A stretch of 64,000 nt of DNA from Pisolithus tinctorius (GCA_024663395.1 JANFAH010000005.1:3038001-3102000); one strand, 5' to 3'; positions 23,190-33,635 are shown, numbered from the stretch's first letter. The notes: generated by a model from the letters alone, not told the origin. Numbers and translations: made by a program.

Positions 23190-23661
23190 CCTTGTTTGAC
23201 AAGTGGCGCACAAGTTCGGCACAAGGCCCGGCAGCATGTCGGGGATTGAACATGCCGCTGTCACACACCAAAGGTGTTGTGGACATGGTTACAGCTGACT
23301 CTGCCTAACTCGTTGACGAGTTGCGCACAATGCCCAAGCATGCAGATGAAGACTAAAGGCCTCATGCGTAGAAAGACTGTTGGACGTTAACAGTCATCCT
23401 TCGCACAAGAACGAGTCATCAGTGCTAAAGAGAAAAGAGGAAGCGAGTTAAGCGCGCATTAAAGGTTTTTAGCGCCTGTGTACGGCATTCCAGTTTTCGT
23501 CGTATCTCCACCATTTCCAAAGATATCGACTCCATTCCCATGCTCGCTTAAAGTGCTCAGCCCCACGATTCTTCCTTCCAAATTTGGAGAGGATCCTCGC
23601 ACCCTGCACATTTCTACAGCACTCCATCCATCAGACGCTCATTTCGCTAAGTCCATCAATC

Positions 23662-24141
23662 ATGGCTGCCTCTTCGTCAATCATCTCGCTTGTCTCATTT
23701 GCCAGAGACGGTGGCTACATATATCTGCCAGGCATTCCCACCAGCTTCTGTCCTGAAGCCCCCTGGTTCATCCCGTCATTGTCAGCCCCATCTCATCCCA
23801 TGCAGCTTGGTCAGCGTGTTCTCCTTGTCAGTATGACTTCCAGAAGGACGTTCTTTGGTCGCCTCAGGTCTGTCACTCGGTTAGAAAGGTCTTATGTGGT
23901 CGTTTCAGTCTCCCCGGTTGATGAAGCATATGGATCATTCCTCCCTGCTCCTTGCACCATCTTTATTCCAGTCTCGTCCATCATTCTTCCCGCATTGCGA
24001 CAGCTGCAGTATAATCTACTGTCCTCCAGCCTCCCTGATCGCATTCATGACGAGTATGACATGCATCTTGCCTTCTTACTGCAAGATCCAGCAGAAGACG
24101 TTCCCCCTTCTCCTCCTCCTCCGTCAGAACCCCGTTCATGA
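23662..24141 (+). CDS. third ORF in the PIF/Harbinger-type element, unknown
   Basis: A 159-aa ORF (MAASSSIISLVSFARDGGYI...) between the left inverted repeat and the transposase promoter. Its composition is protein-like, with alternating hydrophobic and polar stretches (LERSYVVVSVSPVDEAYGSF, PCTIFIPVSSIILPALRQLQ) and a Pro-rich acidic tail. No family is recognised. An in-frame ATG at 23584 would extend it. It could be an extra element-encoded protein, a captured host gene fragment or a chance ORF. Confidence 0.4.
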   Translation: MAASSSIISLVSFARDGGYIYLPGIPTSFCPEAPWFIPSLSAPSHPMQLGQRVLLVSMTSRRTFFGRLRSVTRLERSYVVVSVSPVDEAYGSFLPAPCTIFIPVSSIILPALRQLQYNLLSSSLPDRIHDEYDMHLAFLLQDPAEDVPPSPPPPSEPRS

Positions 24142-24578
24142 AGTTTTTGTTAACTTCGCTGAGAGGATGGAAGGGTGGGAGACGCGATCGCGTATGCTCT
24201 CATTGCCCCACAGACCCCCAACGCCCTAGCCCCCTTTGACACCTGACTCATGCCCTTCAATTCTGGAATTAATACTTCCCTATCTGGAAACACCATCCAT
24301 CTGTCATGCCATCTTTGGATCTAGAGATGTCTCCGCCGAGATCTAACTTGCATCGCCACCCCCTAATGTGATATCAGTGCGCTTACTCAGTTTCTGATTC
24401 TGTTTGACTCATTTTGTGATATTTTGACTATCCTTGACTCGTTCATTGCCAATACTTACCAATCCTCTTTGCTTGCTTACTTATCATTTCTCGCTTACTC
24501 ATCATGATTACTCAGTCCTTACTCATTACTTACCAAGTGTTTGTGCCTTGTTTGTCACAAACTGTGCTCCCCCCTCAG

Positions 24579-24586
24579 TATATAAA
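24579..24586 (+). promoter_or_regulatory. TATA box upstream of the transposase gene
   Basis: TATATAAA occurs about 590 bp before the likely transposase ATG. The intervening stretch is leader-like and contains two near-identical 32-bp direct repeats (24771-24802 and 24900-24931) with a palindromic ACTCGTCGACGA-type core. Confidence 0.4.
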
Positions 24587-25170
24587 CCCCCATGTACTTA
24601 GCTACCCACAATCAATCAGAATCAATCAAGAAGTCACTCAGAAGTCAGCTCAGCTCAGCATATCTTGTCGTCGACAGTTGAGGCTCATTTGGAAGAGTCT
24701 ATCTGTCTTCATTTATATCATTGTATCATCTGTGCTCTGTCAGCACACCTGCTTAGTCATCCATTCACCCCTGCGTAACTCGTCATCGACTTGCGCCAGG
24801 AACATATTCTATCAAAGGTCCATTACCCCCAGGTACTTTCGGCTGAACACCCCTGCTCTGTTCAGCATCCCCTTCTCAATCAGCATCCATTCATCCTCTC
24901 CTGCGTAACTCGTCGACGACTTGTGCCAGGAGCCCTCTACTTGAAGTCCCCCCCACACATTTAGGTTTCTCTGCACTCCAGGTTCCGCGGAGGCAAACCA
25001 CCACTCACACATTATTTGTCTTTGGTGTTGGTTTGGTTGGTTTATACTGCCTTTCCACACTTTGACTCACACCGCCTGATCATCTGAACGTACGCTGTGC
25101 CCTGCTGCAGCAAATCTTTGTCCTTCTCCAGACACTTCTGGCCTTGTTGGCTGAGCTGATTGGTTCCAGC

Positions 25171-26450
25171 ATGCGCAGAGACCCAATACCATACCACACC
25201 TCCAGACTCTCCGGAGAAATGTGGGTCCAGGAAGTCTTGACCGGTCATCCTGATTGTATCCGCTGTGAGTTTGGTATGAGCAAGGAGGTTTTTGTTGAGC
25301 TCGTCGAGGAGCTTCGAGGTATTGGCCATAAAAACTCAAAGTTTGTTACCCTGGAGGAACAGCTCACGATTTTCCTGTATACATGTGTAACTGGCCTGAC
25401 AATCAGGCACGTTGGCGAACGATTTCAGCGATCAAACAATACGATATCTCGGTGAGTTCAATACAAAATCCATGCGACAATTCACATATTTGTGTACAGA
25501 TACTTCAAGAAATTGCTCTTTATATTTTCAGACCCACCATTCTATTCCATCTACGTACAGTTTCCAACTGGTGAAGCCGTCCATCCAAAAATATGCCACA
25601 ACCCCAAGTTTTGGCCATACTTTCGGGATGCAATCGGTGCAATCGATGGCTGCCACATTCCCGTATCCCCCCCCACAATCATACATTCAAACTATCGCAA
25701 TCACAAAGGATTCCTCTCACAGAATGGGCTTTTTATCTGTGACTTCGGTCTGAGGTTCGTCTTTACATTGACAGGGTGGGAAGGGTCTGCGACGGATGCT
25801 CATGTATATGGTGATGCAACATCTGCCAATCTCCACATCCCTGCTGGAAAATACCTTCTTGCTGATGCTGGCTACCCCTCACGTCGAGAGCTGCTCGTCC
25901 CCTACCGAGGTGTTTGGTATCATCTTGCGGAATGGGGCCATGCCAACACCCGGTACGTTTTCCTTTTTTCATTCCTTTTTCCATTTTCTTAGTTCCCATC
26001 AGACTGATGAATAAAGAGGAACTCTTTAACTTGCGGCACGCATCTGCATGGAATGTGATAGAACGTATTTTTGGCATTTTGAAGCGCTGGTTTTGAATAC
26101 TGCTCCTGGCACCAGAATACGACATCGACGTACAGGCACGAATTCCCGCGGCCCTCTGTGCACTGCACAATTTCACCTATACGCACGATCAGAATGGGGA
26201 GGGCACAGGCGACCTCATGGCTGATGAAGACGATGAAGGTGAAGGTGCTCCTGTTCATCTCCAAGCTATGGGACGTGCGACAGGTGTAGAAGAAGACTTA
26301 TTCGTGCACAGGATGCGGGACAACATTGCGACGGAAATGTGGAATGACTATCAGTTTGTCTTAGGAGAGCGAGCGCAGAGGGGTGACATGGATGCGGAAT
26401 CAGACGTAGAATCAGATTTCTTCGAAGACGAAGTGGCAGTTTTTGTTTAG
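25171..26450 (+). pseudogene. HARBI1-like DDE transposase (PIF/Harbinger) with premature stop
   Basis: Exons 25171-25451, 25500-25952 and 26003-26450 are joined by GT-AG introns in phase. N-terminal helix-turn-helix-like region: EQLTIFLYTCVTGLTIRHVG. DDE nuclease residues: the first D in GAIDGCHIPV, the second in LLADAGYPSRRELLVPYRG, and the E in ASAWNVIERIFGILKRWF. Immediately after KRWF the frame meets TGA at 26094-26096. The family continues with arginine there, and the downstream frame (ILLLAPEYDIDVQARIPAAL, ALHNF) remains open and conserved to 26450. The lesion is best explained as CGA to TGA. All catalytic residues precede the stop. Confidence 0.85.
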
Positions 26451-26595
26451 CGTAGTTACTGCATGTCGTACTTGCATTGAATCGATTTATGACGTGTTCG
26501 GAGGAGCAAATGTATGCATTCTGGAGCGAATATACATGCAGCACTAACTAGACACAAGATATGAAGCTACATGATGATGATGGGGGGGGGGGATT

Positions 26596-27750
26596 CTATG
26601 TGCTACGGCCCATTCCTTCTTGGGCAGAGTTGTACATATCTACTACATATGCACGCTGGGCTTGTTCATCAGGCAAAGAAATAAAGACAGCTGCAGCATT
26701 AGATATGCCAGAGAACTGACGTGTCATGAACGCATGGTGATGGGGAAGGATCTCGGCATCTTTGTACAACATCTGAGTGGCTGTCTGAACCGCGATCAGC
26801 AGATCCATGAACGTTGTTGACAGCTGGTCCCCCAGGTGCCGGATTGTATTGTTGACTGATACGACCGCAACGGTGTGAGCATTGGTGGCTTGAGGCTTTG
26901 CCTTGCTGGAAGAGCGTGTGGACGTCCGGCTGCGCTTACTGTCGTGAACGGATGAGACCAGAGTCGACTGGGGAGGCTGGTTTGTTGAGAATAGAAGGGA
27001 GGGCCCAGAGGGGGATTCCGTTGCTGTGATATCAGTGGACATCACCACAAACGAGCGCTTTCCAGCTGAAGTGGATGCGGTAGCGGGGTCAGGAATTTCG
27101 GCTGATGTGGCAGCAGTGGGGGGGATGGAAGGAACGGAAGCGGTACTGCCAGTAGTCATGGTAGGGGTGGGGTTTGACATCCCAGCATGGAAAACATGAG
27201 CGCCAGTTGCGCTGCCCTGTGGAAAAATATCCTCCATGAAGTGGAGGTACTCCCAGCCCCTGTTACGGAAGGGCCTCATAATTGTATTTCTCTGAACGAC
27301 TCAGTAACATATTAGTATCTATTCGTACCAAATACATACCTTGATGGCAACAAACTTGCCCCATTTTTCCGTGTCAGCCGCTCCACAGATGTTCGCACCG
27401 TTTTCATTGTCCCAATGTTCTCCTGATCCTCTGTGATAAGTCATAATTGCATTGTATATTTGTTTGATCTACATCCGCTGAACGTCAATATAGCAGACTT
27501 AGAGTAGAGAAGGACGTACCGATCCCCATTTAATCGACACATTCTTGTAATCCTTGATCTTACCAGTCCGATGGAGGGGGCAAATGTGCTCTGCAGCATT
27601 GACATATGTCACTTGGCAAAAGTTCCCAGCGTCAGCACGTTCTGAGCGATGTACATGCAAGTACTTGATGAGCGCAGTGGTCTCCTCCGCCGTCCAGTCA
27701 GCACACTTGGCTCCCTCATCTACTTCTCCCACAGGTGCCGCTAGTTCCAT
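26596..27750 (-). CDS. Myb/SANT-like DNA-binding protein of the PIF/Harbinger-type element
   Basis: Three exons (27520-27750, 27340-27468, 26596-27291) encode 351 aa. The N terminus has a Myb/SANT-like domain beginning CADWTAEETTALIKYLHVHR and continuing through KDYKNVSIKWG and, after the splices, GEHWDNENGANICGAADTEK and WGKFVAIK. The middle is Ser/Thr/Pro-rich with a basic patch (SKRSRTSTRSSSKAK), followed by a C-terminal helical region. In PIF/Harbinger elements such a protein binds the element ends and helps import the transposase into the nucleus. Divergent orientation relative to the transposase supports this role. No internal stop was found. Confidence 0.78.
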
Positions 27751-27932
27751 GACGTTTGATCCAAGAACATTAAAAAGTTCGATCAGTACTTGCCGGATGT
27801 GCTCACGTCAAGTATCGGCAGAGGCAAGATAGGGAGTGAGAGACATCCTACCATCAGGAGGGATACCAACATTTCAATCTCCGAGTCATTGGCCTGGATC
27901 TCTCCACCACTCATCAAACAAGAACAATCCAA

Positions 27933-27976
27933 GAACTGTGTGAACCTCAACTGAACTACAGTTTCCGTACAAGCTC
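27933..27976 (-). repeat. right terminal inverted repeat of the PIF/Harbinger-type element
   Basis: Reverse-complement partner of 23146-23189, followed by the TAA target duplication at 27977-27979. Confidence 0.88.
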
Positions 27977-27979
27977 TAA

Positions 27980-29480
27980 GTGGCTTTGCAGCACTTGTTT
28001 TTAGCATGGCCTCGAGGCCCGTTAGGTACGCTCTGCCACGTGGCAGGGCTGCGCAGGCGTGAAGTAATTTGCCATATAGTTCTTTAACATCCTGTAGAAC
28101 GTGGGTTGGCCTTTTGCGCCATGCATGGATCGCCTTCAGGTACTTCGTTGTTTTTGTTGGGCTTAGTGAGACGCAGTAGTCTTTGAGATCCCACAGAAAA
28201 CCTATGTATGTTGTGGAGTGGCTAAAGGGTTGATCTTTCGACTTCTCCCAGGGGATCCCAAGGTATTTTGATAACGCATCTATGTCTTCGAAGCTGTACG
28301 AGAATGATGCATCATGAGTGGATCTCAGTGATCTCCTTGACAGATCTTGAATCGGCTGTGAACAGTTTTCGTTGAATTCTTCAGTTACGTCGTTGTCTTG
28401 AGTTCTGCCCGAGAATAAAAACCTAGCCCCTAGTTGCTGGGGTTCTGGTGAAGTGATTTCGGATTGCCATACTTTCCTTAGGTCATTGTAGGCTGCGAGG
28501 TATTCACGCTTGATGCGCGCGAAGATATGATCATCCACCCATTTGTCCATGGGTCCAATGCCGTGATGTCTCATGATTTCTGTACCGGCATTGGCCATGT
28601 TACCATATATGCCTGATGATGGTGATGCTCTGAAGGCGAGACAGGTGTCCATGCATCCGTGGGTGCCTGATATCTTTATTATGTTTGCTGGCCATTGCGA
28701 AGGGTGCAAGGGGATTGTGCAATAGGCTTCGGCAACATCTCTAGTCACTAATTCGGATCCTGGTGGTAGGCGTGCGAGTAATAGGTATACGATGGCAAAT
28801 GTTCCCCATGTTGTTGGGAAGTCGTGTGCATCGGTATGGGAGTTGATGGAAGGATTGGGGGTTTGTTCGTTCGGGGAATGGGGGAATGAGAAGTTTTGTA
28901 CGAGGCAGTATTTACCAGGGCGGTCTGACTTGGGTATGATTGATAGTGGGGATGACTGAAAGGGTCCTATTAGTTTGGTGATGGCATCTAGTGTGAGGGG
29001 GCCGATGTAGTGGCCTTTTTCAATTTCTTTAGTTATTGTCTTACGGAGTTCTTCGACATAAGTGAGAACGGAATCTCTGTTAGGGGGGGATTGTACACGC
29101 TCGATCGATGGAAAGTTTATACAGAATCCCCGGTGAAGGCCCTCCGGGATCTTACTGAAGCGATGGTTTAAATTAAACTTGTTGAGCTCTCGTTCCCAAG
29201 CCTCTACATTATACGGTGTCGTTGGATGCAGCCTTTTGTGCATGAGGGCATCTCTGGGCACCATGTGTTGTTGCACCACACCCAGAGCATAGATGCTTGG
29301 TGTCATGGCGCTCAGTGCAACCTTCTTCGTGTTGCCACTTGGCGCAGATGCGCCTTCCTTTGTCCCTGGAGAAGAACGCTTTGTGAATTCATTCTGTGAA
29401 GGTGGGGTGCTTTTTGTCCCAGGTGGAGGTGGCCCTGCACTCAATGACGAGATGGCGTTGCCTTCCAAGGCAGATGGCAC
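27980..29480 (-). pseudogene. reverse transcriptase part of the DIRS-like element (5' piece of the split ORF)
   Basis: About 500 codons with the RT palm: SPLSIIPKSDRPGKYCLVQN, catalytic D in TRDVAEAYCTIPLHPSQWP, PSSGIYGNMANAGTEIMR, and KWVDDHIFARI as the YxDD-box equivalent. After these come the thumb/connection region (LGIPWEKSKDQPFSHSTTYI, KELYGKLLHACAALPRGR). The ORF runs open up to the nested insertion at 27976 and then continues at 23143. It therefore counts as disrupted although no stop lies inside this piece. The start codon is unclear because the zinc-knuckle ORF overlaps it in another frame. Confidence 0.8.
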
Positions 29481-29655
29481 ACGCCAGAAGCAGCCCGTTG
29501 TGGGGTTGATAATCAGAGGATGTGTTGTTGCGAAAGGACCTTTGGCACTTGTGGTCCGGATAGTCCGAGCGGGTGTGTTCTCCGGGCGATGTAGGGCGCT
29601 TTTGGTTGCTTGGGGTCCTCATGTGATTATGAGATGGTGCGGGGTGTGCCGCCAT
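29389..29655 (-). CDS. zinc-knuckle segment of the DIRS-like element
   Basis: An 88-codon frame that contains CAICLGRQRHLVIEC, a CxxC...H...C zinc-knuckle pattern as used by retroelement gag or pre-RT proteins to bind nucleic acid. It overlaps the start of the RT ORF by about 90 bases in another frame. It may be expressed through frameshifting, or it may be the spliced front of the RT protein. Confidence 0.5.
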   Translation of the reverse strand: MAAHPAPSHNHMRTPSNQKRPTSPGEHTRSDYPDHKCQRSFRNNTSSDYQPHNGLLLACAICLGRQRHLVIECRATSTWDKKHPTFTE

Positions 29656-29777
29656 GGCTAAGTAGCGCTCGTTGACCTGTGGATGACGACGATTAAGAGA
29701 AGGGGGGGTAGGTTTTGGTTGACGATCACCAGCCAGTAGTATATATAGTTTATGGAAGCGTGGTAGGTAAAATTTTT

Positions 29778-29885
29778 GATCAACGGACGTGATGCCAGGG
29801 AAGGAGTTTTATGATCAGCGGACGTGATGCCGGTTATGAGAGGGGGGGTTGTAGACAACAGTGATTGATCGACAGACATTATGCC
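29778..29885 (+). repeat. three imperfect 19-bp direct repeats in the DIRS-like element
   Basis: Copies of GATCRRCRGACRTKATGCC occur at 29778-29796, 29813-29831 and 29867-29885, just downstream of the gag stop in the element's orientation. Confidence 0.6.
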
Positions 29886-29905
29886 GGGGGGTTAGTGTGT
29901 ATGGG

Positions 29906-30877
29906 TCACGAGGCCAGAGAAAGAAGGGGAGAGGGGGAGCGGAAAGCAGAAAGCGGAAGGGTGATGTTAGTTGGAGTGTCATTGGACGGGCATGTATTTC
30001 GCACCTTCCTGAGATTCTTGAGCTCCTGGGAACATTCTCTGTCCAATATTTCTTCACGTGCGTCATTCAGTAGTTCTTGGTTCAATTCCGATAGCGACCA
30101 GGTATTAAGAGTCGATTGGGCACGATGCCATCTCTGTCTCTGCTGGCTCTGGTAGAGGAGCAGCACTCTCTTCAGATGCGCACGCGGTGATCGCCACCAG
30201 GGATGAGCTTCGATGGCCATCCAAAAATCTATGTGCATGTCTACTCTCTCTTCCTCCCAATCGTGTTCTTTCATCGCACTTATCAGGCGCACGGATGCTT
30301 CTCCGAACTGCTCCCAAGTTAGGTCTTCATCCTTTATAATGGAAGACTTATCTCTGGTGGTCGACGCTGGCACCCAGATGTGCTGGCCATTGTCTGCTTT
30401 GAGTAGGGTCAAAGCTTCATCATCTATCGAGGGGTTGAAAGTTTCCGCTTCTGCTAGGCCAATATTGGTGAAGAAGTAAAGCTTGCAGTATTCGCCCTTC
30501 TTGAGTTTGCGTGCTGCATATGGAGAGGGAATATTGACAGGACCCGAGGGGACTCCTACTTTGCGTATCGGAGCATGCTTGGTCCTATTCTTTTTCCATT
30601 CTTCTGCTTGTGCCATCTCCGCTTCTTTGAGTCTGCAACGTTGTCGCTCGGCGAGTTCTTCTTCAGCTTGTTCCACTTCGTCTTGCACTCTTTGAGCTTC
30701 TTGTTCCTTGCATGTTTGCCAATTAAGTTTTTCCTTGTTGTTGTTTAGAACCCATAGGGTCGCTAGTATATTTGCGGCTTGTTGGTCATCTACTGTGTCA
30801 TTAACGAGATGCAAACGAGCTTCCTGATACTCCTCTGTGGTAAAGTCGGGCTGTATAGCCGTGTTGGGGTTTTCCAT
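29906..30877 (-). CDS. gag-like ORF of the DIRS-like element
   Basis: A 323-aa ORF counted from the ATG at 30877 (MENPNTAIQPDFTTEEYQEA); an upstream in-frame ATG at 31003 would add 42 residues. It has a strongly charged coiled-coil region (EQEAQRVQDEVEQAEEELAE) and a conserved-looking block GEYCKLYFFTNIGLAEAETF. A Trp-rich C-terminal part follows (DWEEERVDMHIDFWMAIEAH). This architecture and its place 5' of the RT ORF match gag-like proteins of basidiomycete DIRS-type elements. The frame is intact. Confidence 0.6.
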   Translation of the reverse strand: MENPNTAIQPDFTTEEYQEARLHLVNDTVDDQQAANILATLWVLNNNKEKLNWQTCKEQEAQRVQDEVEQAEEELAERQRCRLKEAEMAQAEEWKKNRTKHAPIRKVGVPSGPVNIPSPYAARKLKKGEYCKLYFFTNIGLAEAETFNPSIDDEALTLLKADNGQHIWVPASTTRDKSSIIKDEDLTWEQFGEASVRLISAMKEHDWEEERVDMHIDFWMAIEAHPWWRSPRAHLKRVLLLYQSQQRQRWHRAQSTLNTWSLSELNQELLNDAREEILDRECSQELKNLRKVRNTCPSNDTPTNITLPLSAFRSPSPLLSLAS

Positions 30878-30956
30878 TAGCTGAGTGTTGGTGCGTTGCT
30901 TTGCGAAAAACGAGAGGAGATCTGCGCGACGGCTGGAGGCACGGAATCTGCAATTC

Positions 30957-30995
30957 GCGAAGTGTGCAGAAGACAAGAGATGTGTCACACTTCGC
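30957..30995. repeat. 10-bp inverted repeat (hairpin)
   Basis: GCGAAGTGTG (30957-30966) and CACACTTCGC (30986-30995) can form a stem with a 19-nt loop, upstream of the gag start in the element's 5' region. Confidence 0.5.
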
Positions 30996-31449
30996 TTACT
31001 CACGCATGGACTAAATTCTATGCAATGCTCCGTAAACTCCGCTTACATAGAAAACTATCTTCGCTATTGCCTTCAGACTACCCTGCAACTCGCGGACTGC
31101 CACACAATATGACTTACCTTAGTCGTGGCACCCCAGCACATTGTTCTGCACCGCTACATAATGCTTTCTGCGCATTTTTTGCACAGCGCAAACCTATCCT
31201 GTCAGCCAGACCCAGTCGTTGTCCTCGAATCTCGACTACACCCCTGCCCTGTTTTCCTGATTTTCCGACTATCTGAGGTAGCCAAAATAGCCACAATGCA
31301 CAGATCCCATATAGATGTTCCAACGTGGACTCGTTGGCGTATGCTGTGTATGATGACAACTTGTATGTCAAGCTGGCCATTTTTGTCAACATTTCAAGCT
31401 CGCGTCTATGGTGCTTTCCTAAGAGACCGTTTCAACGATGCGAGCGAGG

Positions 31450-31770
31450 TTGTTGTGCTGGAAGATCGAGATGTGGATTAGGAAGTTCTTTGCCTACAGA
31501 GGGCGGTCTTTTATGCTTGCTCTGAGCTTCGACCCTTCCAACCGAAATCGGCGGGGTAGTAGGAAGCGTTGATAAGGGCACAGGGGGTAGTGCGAACGAC
31601 TGTTATGATTTTCACAATGTCGTATATAGTGCCCAAGATAATTGAGGGCATTAAACGCTTCTACCTTCTCAGCTCATGCCACAGAGGCTGAGGTGCTATA
31701 TGCAGCGGTGTCACCCTCATGGATGCAGGTGAAACAATATACCGGGGGAAGACTGTAAGAAGCCGGTATT
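31450..31770 (-). pseudogene. relic of the SSP gene promoter module (sixth copy)
   Basis: This stretch matches the region upstream of the five SSP genes: gagatgtggatt...ttctttg, a cttttatgc TATA equivalent near 31508, ccttccaaccgaaatcg, the ccttctcagctcatg block and the terminal gaaacaatataccggggg block. No SSP exon is recognisable downstream. Sequence from about 31.4 kb leftward seems to belong to the DIRS element, so the insertion may have removed the coding part. Confidence 0.55.
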
Positions 31771-32218
31771 AAGTCCGCAACGCCTAGTTGCCTTGGTTCT
31801 ATTACCAGGGACATTGTATGCAACCACTGAGCGAGATTTCTACCTGTCGTGAACTGATCTTGTTGCGAAACAGGCTTTGCATCTGAACTCTGCAGACATC
31901 TCTGCCGGTGGGCTCAACTTGAACACTAGTACCAGTTACTAGATAAGCAAAGAGATCGTGTGGTTGTTCTCGGCCGTGCAAAATATGCATAGACTTCCTT
32001 ACCATGTTCAACATCAACTGCGCCGTCATCATCAAGGTAACTGTTTTTCTGTCAACATGTCATATGGACGGAGAGAACAAGATAGCTACAAGGAATTGAA
32101 TCCGAGAATAAGCCGCAGGGATGTGCAAAAGGTACTACACATTTGCTCAGACCTCCAACGGACTACAGTGAGCACGATAAGAGAAGTCACGTGCGTTTTC
32201 CATTCCTAGTAAGTACCT
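31771..32218. other. intergenic before the F-box gene 3' end
   Basis: About 450 bases; no gene or repeat recognised except that it adjoins the SSP-promoter relic. Confidence 0.35.
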
Positions 32219-33635
32219 TCATGCTTTTTGCATGACCGTGAGACTGTCTGTGCAATGGGTGTGAGTAGGAAGTACAAGACCAAAACCTACACGCACCTGA
32301 TAACAGATTCCCCTCGTGGTCTACTATGCGGAAGTTACTTCCTGCAAGCTCATGCTCAAAAGCATGGGTGACCACTCGAGAGTGCCTCGTGAGAAGGCAC
32401 TGCACATTATGGCAGTCTAAAAGTTGGACCACCCGAAGTGTAGGAACCACGGCATTGAGAATGGCAAGACTCGAGAACAGCTTTCGATACCCGGATCTCG
32501 TTTCTTGGAATTTTTGGGACATGAGACCCAAATATCCAACGGAAGGAAGAGGTGAATCAACGAAGGATATGCTTGAGAACTCTTCCACACAGATGGTCAT
32601 CTGGAGGAGATTTGGGCACTGCCGATTCACCATGTCCAGGTAGTCAGTGAGATTTCGTGCGAAGTTGTTGCAGTCGAAATGGATCGAAGTGAGGAATGTC
32701 CCGTAGATGTCCATAAATTCCTCCCACAAACCTACATCCCACCGTGTATCAAGAATGATTTTCCGAAGACTTATGGACGTGTTCTCCGCGTCGATTTCAG
32801 CTAACGGAGGTCCAAAGGTAAGAGCAAGTGTGTTGACCGAGGAGAGGATAGAAGCGGGGAATTTTTCATTCCCCCACGAAAGGTAAGGGCAATGGAAGGT
32901 GTGCAATCGAGGAAGGCTCTTCAACAGCTCCACGAGTTCAGATACCGCAGGCTTTGCGGGTATCGTCCAATCAAGGATGCGGATCGAAGATGCAGGGTAT
33001 CGCAAGGCATCGACGATACCAAACAGCGGTGTTGGGAGAACGTTACCAGGGATAAACGTCATTGCAAACGAGACGATGGCAATGTTAGGCAGACACTTGA
33101 TGATATTGGCCAAATAATAGTCGGCTTCCGTATCTGCACGAGTAAGATGATCACGAATGACAACGTCCAATCGCTGCGTCCACTGTCCGAGAGGTTCGGC
33201 TCCTGGTACAGTTCCCTTCCCTATCGCATATTTCTGTAGCGTGGCGCAAAGCGAAGAAAGACATCGAGCTCTACCAATATAAATGGCTCGGTAGAGGTGA
33301 CGGATGGCTATGTGCCACCACCGTCTGCATACACGAACTAAGTATCGTTTCGTGACGAGGGCAGCCCGAAGTTTGGGGTGATATTGCTGATTGTAATAGG
33401 GTCCGATGAAGATTGATTTTTCGAAGATCTCAGGGACGAGTGTATAGGGCACATAAGTTGCGAAATCGAAAATGTGGTTCCATAATTCAGGTGGAAGGTC
33501 AGGAAGCTGAGTGGCCGCACGTTTTGTCCTTGTTGCCATCTGGCCCAGTGCTGAGCGACTCATGACGGCGAATTTTGGAGTGGAATTCCAGAGTATTACA
33601 TAATCACCCCTATCCGTGCATGCATCGTCATACAC
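32219..33635 (-). CDS. F-box protein
   Basis: A long intact frame with an F-box near its N terminus (LPDLPPELWNHIFDFATYVP, then VTKRYLVRVCRRWWHIAIRH). A leucine-rich, solenoid-like remainder follows (LKSLPRLHTFHCPYLSWGNE, LTFGPPLAEIDAENTSISLR). F-box proteins recruit substrates to SCF ubiquitin ligases. The unspliced frame ends at 32187. A likely intron (donor GTGCGT after NLLS, acceptor ...CACAG) gives a short last exon ending LTVMQKA with the stop at 32219-32221, and the decayed paralogue keeps the same splice signals. Several in-frame ATGs exist (33635, 33563, 33539); the one nearest the F-box may be the real start. Paralogous remains lie at 19640-20838 and 40060-40220. Confidence 0.75.

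Larger units (their letters stand above)
23146..27976 (+). mobile_element. PIF/Harbinger-type DNA transposon, 4,831 bp, nested in the DIRS-like element
   Basis: Both ends carry 44-bp terminal inverted repeats starting GAGCTTGTAC, with two mismatches. They are flanked by TAA target duplications (23143-23145 and 27977-27979), the TWA class preferred by PIF/Harbinger elements. Inside are a HARBI1-like DDE transposase (plus strand) and a divergent Myb/SANT-like protein (minus strand), the two proteins typical of this superfamily, plus a third ORF at 23662-24141. Excision in silico restores the host ORF across the junction, so the insertion is precise and post-dates the DIRS copy. The transposase has a premature stop, so this copy is non-autonomous unless the stop is bypassed. 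Confidence 0.9.
20950..31400 (-). mobile_element. DIRS-like tyrosine-recombinase retroelement, interrupted by a nested DNA transposon
   Basis: All expected modules lie on the minus strand in DIRS order: gag-like ORF (29906-30877), zinc-knuckle segment (29389-29655), reverse transcriptase then RNase H (27980-29480 and 22751-23143), and tyrosine recombinase (21179-22564). No protease or DDE integrase is seen, which separates it from Ty3/Gypsy elements. The outer limits are approximate. F-box flank sequence persists to about 20.94 kb on one side, and SSP-promoter-like sequence begins near 31.45 kb on the other. I could not identify the terminal inverted repeats by eye. The RT/RNase H frame carries a premature TGA at 22751-22753 and a run of ten G at about 22566, so this copy is probably inactive. 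Confidence 0.8.

Noticed and set aside
31114..31392. 92-codon ORF placed like an SSP gene after the relic promoter
   Set aside because: No similarity to the SSP signal peptide or cysteine pattern, and composition is not protein-like.
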